Assembly: GCF_030817355.1 (NCBI RefSeq)
Contig: NZ_JAUSZH010000001.1
Coordinates: 3,907,001-3,971,000 of the forward strand
Direction: 5' to 3'
Length of the DNA stretch: 64,000 bases
Source: Streptomyces sp. V1I1
GTDB lineage: Bacteria > Actinomycetota > Actinomycetes > Streptomycetales > Streptomycetaceae
In this document: piece by piece, positions 53,112 to 61,773 of the stretch
Layout of the letters: each line of letters begins with the position of its first letter
Numbering within the stretch: position 1 is the stretch's first letter
Notes under the pieces: model-generated
The model's database searches: none
What the model saw: the letters and a program-made list of their open reading frames with translations, nothing else
What the model was told of the DNA's origin: nothing
Position numbers and translations under genes: made by a program

Positions 53112-53240
53112 CTACTTCTGCGCGTGCTCGCCGACGTAGAAGAGCAGCCACACAAAACCGGCGAAGAGGTGGGTGGCGAAGACGTACACGAAGACCCGCA
53201 GCATCACACCGCGCTCCTTCCAGCTCTCGCTCTCGCTCAC
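53112..53240 (-). CDS. DUF6126 family small membrane protein
   Basis: A 42-residue frame from GTG 53240 to TAG 53112-53114 reads SESWKERGVM then one hydrophobic helix (LRVFVYVFATHLFAGFVWLL) and ends YVGEHAQK. This matches the DUF6126 family found in Streptomyces as 40-50 residue proteins with the same FAGF-LLFY-GEHAQK ending. GGAGGCC lies six bases upstream of the start. The role is unknown. It ends 3 bases from the convergent DUF4239 stop. Confidence 0.8.
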   Translation of the reverse strand: MSESESWKERGVMLRVFVYVFATHLFAGFVWLLFYVGEHAQK

Positions 53241-53273
53241 GACAGGCCTCCAGCCGGTCCGTACATACGTCAG

Positions 53274-53305
53274 TGGTCACGTACGTCCGTGGTCACGTAC
53301 GTCCG
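53274..53305. repeat. Two tandem copies of a 16-bp unit
   Basis: tggtcacgtacgtccg occurs at 53274-53289 and 53290-53305, with a partial third start. Each unit includes the palindrome cgtacg. It lies upstream of both the DUF6126 gene and the LLM oxidoreductase gene. Confidence 0.8.
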
Positions 53306-53371
53306 TGGTCGGTCCCCCGCACCAGGGTACGAGGACCCGGAATAGGGGGGCCGGGGTCGCCGTTGTAGGGT

Positions 53372-53391
53372 TTGGTTCAAGATTCAACCAA
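53372..53391. promoter_or_regulatory. MarR-like palindromic operator upstream of the LLM oxidoreductase
   Basis: TTGGTT at 53372-53377 and AACCAA at 53386-53391 flank an 8-base core (caagattc); the inner part has TTCAA-type half sites. It is 35 bases before the ATG. Binding protein unknown; MarR and TetR repressors often use such sites before flavin oxidoreductases. Confidence 0.5.
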
Positions 53392-53425
53392 CCAGGACTC
53401 GATCCCTACCTGAAAGGTGGCCTCC

Positions 53426-54508
53426 ATGCAGTTCGGCATCTTCACGGTCGGCGATGTGACCGCCGATCCGACGACGGGCCGTACGCCGAGCGAGCACGAG
53501 CGGATCAAGGCGACAGTCGCCATCGCGCTCAAGGCCGAGGAGGTCGGACTCGATGTCTTCGCGACCGGCGAGCACCACAACCCGCCCTTCGTCCCGTCGT
53601 CCCCGACGACGCTCCTCGGGCACATCGCGGCGCGCACCGAGAACCTGATCCTGTCCACCTCGACCACGCTGATCACCACCAACGACCCGGTGAAGATCGC
53701 CGAGGACTACGCCGTCCTGCAGCACCTGGCCGAGGGCCGCGTCGACCTGATGATGGGCCGCGGAAACACCGGGCCGGTCTACCCCTGGTTCGGCAAGGAC
53801 ATCCGCCACGGCATTCCGCTCGCCATCGAGAACTACGCCCTGCTGCACAAGCTGTGGCGCGAGGAAGTCGTGGACTGGGAGGGCAAGTTCCGCACCCCGC
53901 TGCAGAGCTTCACCGCCACGCCACGGCCCCTGGACGGCGTACCGCCGTTCGTCTGGCACGGCTCCATCCGCTCCACCGAGATAGCCGAGCAGGCCGCGTA
54001 CTACGGCGACGGCTTCTTCCACAACAACATCTTCTGGCCCATGTCACACACCAAGAAGATGGTCGACCTCTACCGCAAGCGCTACGCCCACTACGGCCAC
54101 GGCACGCCCGAGCAGGCCATCGTCGGGCTCGGCGGGCAGGTGTTCATGCGCAAGAACTCCCAGGACGCGATTGCGGAGTTCCGGCCCTACTTCGACAACG
54201 CGCCCGTCTACGGACACGGCCCCTCCCTGGAGGACTTCACCGAGCAGACCCCGCTGACCGTCGGGTCCCCGCAGGAAGTCATCGAGCGCACCCTCGGCTT
54301 CCGCGAGGCCGTCGGCGACTACCAGCGCCAGCTCTTCCTGATGGACCACGCGGGACTGCCTCTGAAGACCGTGCTGGAGCAGCTCGACATCCTCGGTGAG
54401 GAAGTCGTGCCAGTCCTGCGCAAGGAGTTCGCCAACCTGCGGCCGGCCGGAGTGCCGGAGACCGCCCCGCTGCACCCTGCCCACGCCGCACGTACGAAGG
54501 AGGCATGA
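53426..54508 (+). CDS. LLM-class flavin-dependent oxidoreductase
   Basis: The 360-residue protein shows the luciferase-like fold: MQFGIFTVGD, VGLDVFATGEHHNP, TSTTLITTNDPVKIAEDYAV, AEGRVDLMMGRGN and WHGSIRSTEIAEQAAYYG. It uses reduced flavin and oxygen, probably FMNH2 supplied by the next gene. ATG 53426 follows AAAGGTGG; a GTG 9 bases earlier is possible. The stop overlaps the FMN reductase start by ATGA, so the pair is a two-component monooxygenase operon. Substrate unknown. Confidence 0.87.
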   Translation: MQFGIFTVGDVTADPTTGRTPSEHERIKATVAIALKAEEVGLDVFATGEHHNPPFVPSSPTTLLGHIAARTENLILSTSTTLITTNDPVKIAEDYAVLQHLAEGRVDLMMGRGNTGPVYPWFGKDIRHGIPLAIENYALLHKLWREEVVDWEGKFRTPLQSFTATPRPLDGVPPFVWHGSIRSTEIAEQAAYYGDGFFHNNIFWPMSHTKKMVDLYRKRYAHYGHGTPEQAIVGLGGQVFMRKNSQDAIAEFRPYFDNAPVYGHGPSLEDFTEQTPLTVGSPQEVIERTLGFREAVGDYQRQLFLMDHAGLPLKTVLEQLDILGEEVVPVLRKEFANLRPAGVPETAPLHPAHAARTKEA

Positions 54509-55116
54509 CCATGCAGACCCTGAAGCTGGTGGCCGTATCGGCCGGGCTGAGCGTGCCGTCGTCGACCAGGCTGCTGGCCGACCGGCTGGCGGAGTCCGTA
54601 CGCAGCCGGCTCGTCGAGCCGGCCGACGTCGACACGGACGTGCAGGTACAGGTCGTCGAACTGCGCGAGCTCGCCGTACAGATCGCCAGCAACCTGGTGA
54701 CCGGGTTTCCGGCGCCGGCGCTCGGCGAGGCGATCGAGGCGGTGACCGAGGCGGACGGCCTGATCGCGGTCACGCCGGTCTTCACGGCCTCGTACAGCGG
54801 GCTGTTCAAGTCGTTCTTCGACCTGATCGAGCCCGACGCGCTCACCGGGAAGCCGGTGCTGATCGCGGCGACGGGTGGCACGGCCCGGCACTCGCTGGTG
54901 CTGGAGCACGCGCTGCGTCCGCTCTTCGCGTATCTGCGGGCGCTGGTCGTGCCGACGGCGGTGTACGCGGCGTCGGAGGACTGGGGCGGTACCGGTGACG
55001 CGCTGACCGACACACTGCCGACCCGGATCGATCGCGCGGGCGGCGAGCTCGCGGGTCTGATGACCGGCGTGGCCGTCAGGGCCGACGGCCTCGTGCCCGC
55101 AACCCGTATCGCCTAG
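54505..55116 (+). CDS. NAD(P)H-dependent FMN reductase
   Basis: A 203-residue flavodoxin-fold protein with AVSAGLSVPSSTRLLADRL (phosphate-binding loop region), VTPVFTASYSGLFKSFFDL and IAATGGTARHSL. This subgroup (CE1759-like) accompanies LLM oxidoreductases and supplies reduced FMN. The ATGA overlap with the upstream gene supports a functional pair. The next gene starts 73 bases later and is unrelated. Confidence 0.87.
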   Translation: MTMQTLKLVAVSAGLSVPSSTRLLADRLAESVRSRLVEPADVDTDVQVQVVELRELAVQIASNLVTGFPAPALGEAIEAVTEADGLIAVTPVFTASYSGLFKSFFDLIEPDALTGKPVLIAATGGTARHSLVLEHALRPLFAYLRALVVPTAVYAASEDWGGTGDALTDTLPTRIDRAGGELAGLMTGVAVRADGLVPATRIA

Positions 55117-55188
55117 GTCGCAGGTCGTACACAGGCCAGGTCCCGCTCCGGATGTCGGTTGTCAGTGCCGCCTCCTATGGTTCTCGGC

Positions 55189-58100
55189 ATGACCCCTGCA
55201 CTCATCGGGCGCGACCACCCCGCAGGCGTCCTCCGGGCGGAGATCGACCGGGCGACGGACAGCCACGGGGGCCTGGTGCTGGTCACTGGCGAGGCCGGTA
55301 TCGGCAAGACATCGCTCGTCACCGATGCCGCCGACGAGGCGCGGCGGCGCGGTGCGCTGGTGCTCGGCGGGTCCTGCTGGGACTCGGAGAGCGCGCCCGG
55401 GTACTGGCCCTGGGTCCAGGTGGTGCGCGGGCTGCGGCGCGGGGTGGGCGACGAAGAGTGGGCCGACGCCGAGAAGGCCGCGGGCGGGCGGCTCGCGGTG
55501 CTGCTCGGCGAGGCCCCGGGCGAGGGGGACGGCGGCGGGGAGAGCTTCCCGCTCTACGACGCGGTGACGACGGCCCTGGTCACCGTCTCGCAGAAACGGC
55601 CCCTCGTGGTCGTACTGGACGATCTGCACTGGGCGGACCCGGCCTCCCTCAAGCTCCTCGAATTCGCCGCGCAGCACGCCTGGTTCGAGCGGCTGCTGCT
55701 GATCGGGACGTACCGCGACGTCGAGGTCGATGCCGCCGACCACCCGCTCCAGCAGCTCATCCTGCCGCTGGCCGCGCGGGCCGCGACGACCCTGACTCTG
55801 ACCGGGCTGCAGCGCGACGAGGTGGGTGCGCTCATCGCGCTGACCGCGGGCGTCGAGCCGGAGCCCGCCCTGGTGGACGAGGTGCACCGGCGCACCGGCG
55901 GCAACCCCTTCTTCGTCGAGCAGACCGCCCGCATCTGGCACAGCGGCAGCCCCGTCACCACGGTCGCGCCGGGGGTGCGCGAGGCGGTGCGGCGGCGGCT
56001 CGCGCTGTTGCCGGAGCCGGTGAGCAGTCTGCTGGTCACGGCGGCCGTGCTGGGCCGGGAGTTCCACCGCCAGATGCTCGCGGCGGCCGCGTCGGCTCCG
56101 GTGCCGCATGTGGACCGGCTCCTCGAGCGGGCGGTCGCGGCGCGGCTGGTGACGGCGCGGACGGGCGGCCGGTTCGCCTTCGCCCACGATCTCGTACGCG
56201 AGACGCTGTACGAGGCGCTGGAGGAGGCGCAGGCGCGGACTCGGCACGCCGATGTCGTAAGGGCCCTGGACGGCTCACCGGCGCTCAGCGAGAAGATCTT
56301 CCCCGCCGATCTGGCGCGGCACGCGTATCTGGCGGGCGAGGAGCTGGAACGCGACCGCCGGGTGGAGTTGTTGCTTGCGGCCGCCCGGGACGCGTCCGGC
56401 AGGCTGGCCGGCGAGGAGGCCGCCGGCCACTACCGGCGGGCGATGGAGGCCGCGGGCGACGATGCCCGCCGGGCCGCGCTGATCGCCCTCGACCTGGGCG
56501 TCGAACTCCGTCACAACGGCGAGGACGACGAGGCGTGGCGGTCCTTCGACCGGGCCGTCGAGCTCGCCCGCGAGGTGCGCGAGCCCGAGCTGCTCGCCCG
56601 CGTCGCGATCACCCTCCACCAGAACGGTCATGTGCCGGGCAACCGGACCCGGGCGGCGGGGCTGCTGCGGGAGGCGCACCGGGCCCTGATCGGCGGCAGT
56701 GGTGAGGATCTGGCGGGGCTGTCCTCTGAGCGGATCGCGCAGGAACTGGCCGTGCGCACCACGGCGTTGGCGCGGCGCGGCGAGGACGACGACGCGCTCT
56801 CGTTCTCCCTGTGGGCGCGGCACGACTCGATCTGGGGCCTCGGGACCTCGGAGGAACGGCTCACGCTGACCGACGAGATGGCCACGGTCGCCCGGCGTAC
56901 GCACAACCGCGACATGGAGCTGCACGCCACCGCGATGCGCTGGGTGACGCTGCTGGAGCGGGGCGACCCGCGCTACCTCGACCAGCTGCGCACCTTCGTG
57001 GCCCTCGCCGAGCGGACGGCGCTGCGCCGCTTCGAGCTGGGGATGGCCGTCGACCAGTCCCTGGTCGCCGCGCTGACCGGCCGGTTCACCGAGGCGGGCG
57101 ACCATCTGTCGGAGGTGGCGGGGCTGCGGCACGAGCACGCCGCGTTCTCCTTCCTGGTGTCGCACATGCAGTGGGCGCTGTTCCTGCTCCAGGGGCGCTT
57201 CGACGAGGCGGAGACGGTGGTGGCCGGGCTGGCGGAAGTGGGGCATCCGTATCCGCGGCTCCTTGAGGGCATCACGGCCGCCGAGCGCGGCGACGGCGGC
57301 CTCGCACTGCGCCTCTCGGACGAGCTGGCGGCCGGGCCGGAGCCGATTCCACGGGTATTCGCACCGCTGTGGATGCGGCTGCGGGCCCAGGTGGCGGCGG
57401 CGTCGGGTGACGCGGTACGGATCGAGGAGGCGGCGTCCGCGTTCTCGCCGTATGCCGGGCAGTGGGTCGTCTCGCTGTACGGCTGCGACATCAGCGGCCC
57501 TGTCGACCTCTGGCTGGGCGTGCTGGCAGCGGCACGCGGCCACCGGGCCGAGGCGGTCGCCGCGCTGACGTCGGCGTACGAATCGGCGGACCGGCTGCGG
57601 GCAAGGCCGTGGTCGGTGCGGGCGAGGGCGGCGCTGGTGGGGGTGCTGGGGGAGCGCGTGGAGGGGGAGGGGCAGGGGGAACTGCTCGCGCGAACGCGGC
57701 AGGACGCGGTGGAACTGGGGCTGACGCATTTGCTGGACGGGGTGGAGGTGGGTCACCCCGGTGCACCCGCTCACCACGGCACCGGGAACTCCAGTGCACC
57801 CGCTCATCCCGGCACCGAAGAACCCAGCGCACCCGCCCACCCAGGCACCGGGGACCCCCGTACAGCCGATACCCCCGGCACCGGGGACGCCCGTACAGCC
57901 GACGCCCCCGGCACCGGGGACGCCGGCGCGGGCGCGGGCACCGAGCGTCAAGCCGCCCGCCCGGGTGGAAGCGGCCCCGTCGCCCAACCCCCCATACCCC
58001 ACGGCGAGTTCCGCCGGGACGGAGCCGTATGGGCCCTCGCCTTCGCGGGACGGGTCGTCCATGTGCCCGATGCCAAGGGGCTGCGGGATCTGCACACCCT

Positions 58101-58545
58101 GCTCGGGCACCCCGGCGACGATCTGCCCGCCGTGGTTCTGCTGGATCCCGCCGGCGGTGAAGCCGTCGTCGCCGCGGCCCGGTTCGGTGCGGACCCGGTG
58201 CTCGACGAGGAGGCCAAGGCCCGCTACCGGCGGCGGCTCGAGCGGCTCGACATGGAGATAGACCGCGCGGGCGAGCTGGGCGACGACCGCCGGGCCGCGG
58301 AGTTCGACCGCGAACGGTCCGCGCTGCTCGACGAGTTGCGCACCGCCGCCGGGCTCGGCGGCCGCACCCGTCGGCTGGGGGACGAGGCCGAGCGGGCCCG
58401 TAAGACCGTCACCGCCCGGATCCGCGACACCCTGCGCAAGCTGGACGCCCTCCACCCCGAACTGGCCGCGCATCTGCGGGAGTCCGTCGGCACGGGCTCG
58501 TCCTGCTCCTACCGCCCGCCGCGCAGCGTCAACTGGCGGCTCTGA
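55189..58545 (+). CDS. Large AAA/STAND-type ATPase with TPR-like middle, no HTH
   Basis: An 1118-residue protein. An N-terminal ATPase (about 1-300) has Walker A TGEAGIGKTS and Walker B LVVVLDDLHWAD, as in LuxR/LAL and adenylate-cyclase-associated ATPases. A helical TPR-like region (about 370-860) follows. A low-complexity Pro/Gly/Thr linker (about 862-935) with HPGTG and TADAPGTGDA repeats leads to a C-terminal domain (about 945-1118) with ALAFAGRVVHVPDAKGLRDL and a coiled, charged end. The expected LuxR helix-turn-helix is missing, so it probably acts by protein contact. ATG 55189 is the start. Confidence 0.8.
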   Translation: MTPALIGRDHPAGVLRAEIDRATDSHGGLVLVTGEAGIGKTSLVTDAADEARRRGALVLGGSCWDSESAPGYWPWVQVVRGLRRGVGDEEWADAEKAAGGRLAVLLGEAPGEGDGGGESFPLYDAVTTALVTVSQKRPLVVVLDDLHWADPASLKLLEFAAQHAWFERLLLIGTYRDVEVDAADHPLQQLILPLAARAATTLTLTGLQRDEVGALIALTAGVEPEPALVDEVHRRTGGNPFFVEQTARIWHSGSPVTTVAPGVREAVRRRLALLPEPVSSLLVTAAVLGREFHRQMLAAAASAPVPHVDRLLERAVAARLVTARTGGRFAFAHDLVRETLYEALEEAQARTRHADVVRALDGSPALSEKIFPADLARHAYLAGEELERDRRVELLLAAARDASGRLAGEEAAGHYRRAMEAAGDDARRAALIALDLGVELRHNGEDDEAWRSFDRAVELAREVREPELLARVAITLHQNGHVPGNRTRAAGLLREAHRALIGGSGEDLAGLSSERIAQELAVRTTALARRGEDDDALSFSLWARHDSIWGLGTSEERLTLTDEMATVARRTHNRDMELHATAMRWVTLLERGDPRYLDQLRTFVALAERTALRRFELGMAVDQSLVAALTGRFTEAGDHLSEVAGLRHEHAAFSFLVSHMQWALFLLQGRFDEAETVVAGLAEVGHPYPRLLEGITAAERGDGGLALRLSDELAAGPEPIPRVFAPLWMRLRAQVAAASGDAVRIEEAASAFSPYAGQWVVSLYGCDISGPVDLWLGVLAAARGHRAEAVAALTSAYESADRLRARPWSVRARAALVGVLGERVEGEGQGELLARTRQDAVELGLTHLLDGVEVGHPGAPAHHGTGNSSAPAHPGTEEPSAPAHPGTGDPRTADTPGTGDARTADAPGTGDAGAGAGTERQAARPGGSGPVAQPPIPHGEFRRDGAVWALAFAGRVVHVPDAKGLRDLHTLLGHPGDDLPAVVLLDPAGGEAVVAAARFGADPVLDEEAKARYRRRLERLDMEIDRAGELGDDRRAAEFDRERSALLDELRTAAGLGGRTRRLGDEAERARKTVTARIRDTLRKLDALHPELAAHLRESVGTGSSCSYRPPRSVNWRL

Positions 58546-58557
58546 GGCGAGGAGCGC

Positions 58558-58574
58558 CCCCGGCCCAGCCGGGG
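58558..58574. terminator. Short hairpin between convergent ATPase and ABC permease genes
   Basis: CCCCGGC cca GCCGGGG, a 7-bp GC-only stem located 13 bases after the ATPase stop. Confidence 0.5.
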
Positions 58575-58604
58575 ACGCCCTCACCGCTCAGCCACCCACA
58601 CCGC

Positions 58605-59471
58605 TCACTTGCGGTTGTAGAGCCGCATCGTCACCGAGCCGAAGACCAGCACCAGCAGCCCGGCCCACCCCAGCGACCAGGCGATGTTGGCCGTCGGCCA
58701 GTTGCCCTCCATCAACTCCCGCACAGCCGTGGCGACATGGGTCACCGGGCTGTTGTTGACGAAGGCCTGCAGCCAGCCCGGCATGGTCTTCGGGTCGACG
58801 AAGACATTGCTCAGGAAGGTCAGCGGGAAGATCACCATCATGCTGACGCCCATCACCGACTTCTCGGTGCGCAGCAGCAGGCCGAACATCGTCCAGATCC
58901 AGGAGAAGGCGAACGAGAAGACCATCAGCAGCGCGACTCCGAGGACAACGCCCAGCGGCCCGCCGTGCGGGCGGTAGCCGATGATCATGCCGACGGCCAG
59001 CATCACCACGGAGGCGAGGAAGTAGCGGACCATATCGCCGAGCAGATAGCCGACCATCGGCGCCGGCCGCCAGATCGGCAGCGTACGGAACCGGTCGAAG
59101 ACGCCCTTGGTGATGTCCGTGTTGACCGCGACGCCCGTGTACATCGTGATCATCACGACGCTCATGGTGAGGATGCCGGGGAGCAGGAACTGGATGTACG
59201 CCGAGACCGAGCCGGCCAGCGCCCCTCCGAAGAGGTACGTGTACATCAGCACCATCATGATCGGGAACGCCGTCACATCGAAGAGCTGCTCCGGCACATG
59301 CTTGATCTTGAGCATGGCCCGCCAGCCGAAGGTGAAGGACGCGGAGAGCGCGCTGGGCCGTGGTGGGCGGTCCTTGCTCACCAACAGCGCTGCGAGATCC
59401 TCCGCCTTGGGCGCTTCGAGGACGAGATCGTCGATGGCCTTGGTGGACTTGGTGGTGGTCGCGGTGCTCAT
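58605..59471 (-). CDS. ABC-2 type permease (DrrB-like)
   Basis: The 288-residue protein has six membrane helices and the ABC-2 signatures [39 protein letters not shown] and [20 protein letters not shown], typical of daunorubicin-type drug exporters. Its ATG overlaps the ATPase stop by 4 bases. It would form a DrrAB-like exporter with the next protein. Substrate unknown: no biosynthetic cluster adjoins. Confidence 0.9.
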   Translation of the reverse strand: MSTATTTKSTKAIDDLVLEAPKAEDLAALLVSKDRPPRPSALSASFTFGWRAMLKIKHVPEQLFDVTAFPIMMVLMYTYLFGGALAGSVSAYIQFLLPGILTMSVVMITMYTGVAVNTDITKGVFDRFRTLPIWRPAPMVGYLLGDMVRYFLASVVMLAVGMIIGYRPHGGPLGVVLGVALLMVFSFAFSWIWTMFGLLLRTEKSVMGVSMMVIFPLTFLSNVFVDPKTMPGWLQAFVNNSPVTHVATAVRELMEGNWPTANIAWSLGWAGLLVLVFGSVTMRLYNRK

Positions 59472-60439
59472 GCCGCAGTCCCCCTCTTGTCGGTCAGGGC
59501 GAGGAAGACCTCGTCCAGGCTGGGCTGGCCCAGCGCGAAGTTGTCCACGGTGATTCCGGAGCGGGCCAGTTCGGCCAGCGCCCGCGCGGCCTGCTCGGCC
59601 GCACCCTGTTCGGTGCCATGGCCGTTGACCCGGGCGGTGAGCGCGACCGGATCCGGGTCCAGCTGCACCTCGGCGCCGAGCGCCGCCCCGAGCACCCGCT
59701 CGGCCTCCGGCCGCTGGCCGGGATCGCGCAGCCGCAGATGGACGGCGCCGGAACCGACCGAGGCCTTCAGTTCGCCCTTGGTGCCCTCCGCGATCACCTT
59801 GCCGTGGTCGATCACGGCGATACGGGACGCCAGATGGTCGGCCTCGTCCAGATACTGCGTGGTCAGCAGCACCGTCGTGCCCTGCGCGACGACCGCTCGC
59901 ACGATGTCCCAGACCTGGTTGCGGCTGCGCGGGTCGAGGCCGGTGGTGGGCTCGTCCAGGAAGAGCAGATCCGGGGTGTTGAGGATGGACGCGGCGATGT
60001 CGATACGGCGCCGCATGCCCCCCGAGTAGTTCTTCACCTGCTTCTCGGCCGCCTCGGAGAGCCCGAAGGCGTCCAGCAGCTGCGCGGCGCGCTCCCGCGC
60101 GGCCGGCTTGGAGTGGCCGAGCAGCCGGCCGAGCAGCACCAGGTTCTCGGCGCCGGTGAGGTCCTCGTCCACCGAGGCGTACTGACCGGTGAGGCTGACC
60201 CTGCCGCGGACGGCGTCGGCGTCCTTCTGCACGTCCTTGCCGAAGACCCGGGCCTGGCCGCCGTCCGGCCGCAGCAGGGTGGCGAGCATCCGTACCGTGG
60301 TCGTCTTTCCGGCGCCATTCGGGCCGAGGACGCCGTAGACCGTGCCCGCGGGCACGCTGAGATCGACGCCGTCGACGGCCCGGTTGTCACCGAAGACTTT
60401 CACCAGGCCCGTGGTCTCGATTGCCAGATCTGTACTCAT
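59468..60439 (-). CDS. ABC transporter ATPase (DrrA-like)
   Basis: The 323-residue protein carries Walker [12 protein letters not shown]-loop region, signature YSGGMRRR, Walker [13 protein letters not shown] and the H-loop [14 protein letters not shown], and a C-terminal extension ending [13 protein letters not shown], the DrrA-type regulatory tail. It powers the adjacent permease. ATG 60439 has AAGGA seven bases upstream. Confidence 0.92.
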   Translation of the reverse strand: MSTDLAIETTGLVKVFGDNRAVDGVDLSVPAGTVYGVLGPNGAGKTTTVRMLATLLRPDGGQARVFGKDVQKDADAVRGRVSLTGQYASVDEDLTGAENLVLLGRLLGHSKPAARERAAQLLDAFGLSEAAEKQVKNYSGGMRRRIDIAASILNTPDLLFLDEPTTGLDPRSRNQVWDIVRAVVAQGTTVLLTTQYLDEADHLASRIAVIDHGKVIAEGTKGELKASVGSGAVHLRLRDPGQRPEAERVLGAALGAEVQLDPDPVALTARVNGHGTEQGAAEQAARALAELARSGITVDNFALGQPSLDEVFLALTDKRGTAA

Positions 60440-60441
60440 CG

Positions 60442-60549
60442 TCAGTTCCTTCTGATCCTTCTGGGAGCTCTGCCGGACGCTCTGGGGGGTCTAGGGGCGG
60501 TCTGGGGGGAGCGGTCCAGGGGTTGACTCGGGTCGTCGGGTGAAGTCAT
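60442..60549 (-). CDS. Possible 35-residue leader ORF before the ABC operon
   Basis: From ATG 60549 (GAGG nine bases upstream) a Pro/Arg-rich 35-codon frame ends 2 bases before the DrrA-like start. It could couple translation of the operon, but composition alone may keep it open. Confidence 0.25.
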   Translation of the reverse strand: MTSPDDPSQPLDRSPQTAPRPPRASGRAPRRIRRN

Positions 60550-60590
60550 CGGCGGGGCCTCGGATCCCCGAAACTTCAGGACCAAAAGCC

Positions 60591-61145
60591 CTAGGAGACG
60601 TACGGGCGGGCGGCGCGGGCCTCCCGAAGGGCCAGGCCCCACCAGCCGAGCTGATCAAGCATCAACCACGCCGCGCGGTCCCGGCCTTCGGGCGCCTCGT
60701 CGAGGAGGTTGATGCTCACGCCATTGCGCAGGGTCACGGTGTGCAGCTCGGTGAAGACCGAACGCAGCTGCTCGACCGCGTACAGCCCGCCGGAGCCGTG
60801 GCCGTAGCTGACGAAGGCGACCGGCTTGGTCTGCCACTCGTCGTAGGCATAGTCGATGGCCTGCTTGAGGGAGGCGGGGAAGGAGCGGTTGTACTCGGGG
60901 GTGACGACCACGAAGGCGTCGGCGCGGCCGACTTCCGTGACGAACTCCCGCATCTGCTCGGTGGCCCGGTGCGGATAGCGGGCCGGGAAGTCGAAGTCGA
61001 CGAGGTCGACGACCGCGAGTTCCATCTCGTCCCGCTCGGCGGCCAGCTCGGTGAACCAGCGGCCGACCTTCTCGCCGACGCGCCCCTCGCGCGTACTGCC
61101 GATGATGACCGCGACACGCAGTGGCGGTATGTCCTGGTCCCGCAT
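60591..61145 (-). CDS. NADPH-dependent FMN reductase
   Basis: A 184-residue flavodoxin-fold enzyme with VAVIIGSTREGRVGEKVGRW (FMN phosphate loop), VVVTPEYNRSFPASLKQAID (the PEYN motif of the family) and FVSYGHGSGGLYAVEQLR. It reduces free FMN or quinones/azo compounds with NADPH. The ATG at 61145 follows GGGAGG. A strong terminator lies upstream, so it is a separate transcription unit. Confidence 0.9.
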   Translation of the reverse strand: MRDQDIPPLRVAVIIGSTREGRVGEKVGRWFTELAAERDEMELAVVDLVDFDFPARYPHRATEQMREFVTEVGRADAFVVVTPEYNRSFPASLKQAIDYAYDEWQTKPVAFVSYGHGSGGLYAVEQLRSVFTELHTVTLRNGVSINLLDEAPEGRDRAAWLMLDQLGWWGLALREARAARPYVS

Positions 61146-61200
61146 GGGGCGCCTCCCTTCGCCGGTCTCCGGCCCTCACCCGGGGGGCGCGAGACGACGG

Positions 61201-61235
61201 CGCGCGGCCGCCAGATCTGATCTGGCGGCCGCGCG
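61201..61235 (-). terminator. Perfect 17-bp-stem terminator after the small membrane protein gene
   Basis: Arms 61201-61217 and 61219-61235 (cgcgcggccgccagatc and its complement) meet around a single t. It lies 19 bases after the 61254 stop on the minus strand. Confidence 0.88.
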
Positions 61236-61253
61236 AGGAGGAGTCCGGCAGCC

Positions 61254-61628
61254 CTATTCCCTGGTGTGGAAGACGTAGAACGCGGAGACGGCCATCGCCC
61301 CGGCGAGGACCAGCCCCATCACTGACGACTTGAGCACGCTCGCCCCGGTCTGGCTGAACAGATAGCCCATGGCCCCGCCGAACAGCGTTGCGTACGCGGC
61401 GGCCCGGACCTCGTGGGACAGTGACTGCTGGATCCGGCCAAGCCCGTAGGCGAGAGCCGCGACGATGATGCCGCAGACGACGCCGAAGAGGACGTCGCCC
61501 CAGTTGACGTCCCGGCCGGTGCGGCGGAGGAACCCCGCGTAGAAGCCGTAGGCCACGCCCAGGGTGAGGGGCAGCGCCCAGGCGAGAGAGACGTGGCGCC
61601 GTACGCGTACAGCTGCGTGTGCGGCCAT
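61254..61628 (-). CDS. Four-helix membrane protein, unknown function
   Basis: The 124-residue protein has a basic N-terminus (VRVRRHVS) and four hydrophobic helices (about 15-32, 44-60, 75-92, 100-119). No family motif was recognised. ATG 61628 has AAGGAG nine bases upstream. It is divergent from the next membrane protein gene. Confidence 0.75.
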   Translation of the reverse strand: MAAHAAVRVRRHVSLAWALPLTLGVAYGFYAGFLRRTGRDVNWGDVLFGVVCGIIVAALAYGLGRIQQSLSHEVRAAAYATLFGGAMGYLFSQTGASVLKSSVMGLVLAGAMAVSAFYVFHTRE

Positions 61629-61657
61629 GGCGGAGAGCTCCTTCCCTCGTCCCCCAT

Positions 61658-61722
61658 CTTTCAGGGCACACCCGCGCCCGCCGCCTGGCAAGTCGGAACA
61701 CCGCCCTTTCAGGGCACGCCCG
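61658..61722. repeat. Two 17-bp near-identical repeats in a divergent promoter region
   Basis: ctttcagggcac[a/g]cccg occurs at 61658-61674 and 61706-61722, 48 bases apart (one mismatch), between two divergent membrane protein genes; possible regulator sites. Confidence 0.5.
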
Positions 61723-61773
61723 GTCGGCGGAGCACCGGTCGCGCCCGGCCTGCGGCCCACGTTCCCTTGAGGA

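Noticed and set aside
56275..58584. A 769-codon minus-strand open frame
   Set aside because: It is antisense to the large ATPase and has Arg/Gly/Pro-rich composition without motifs.
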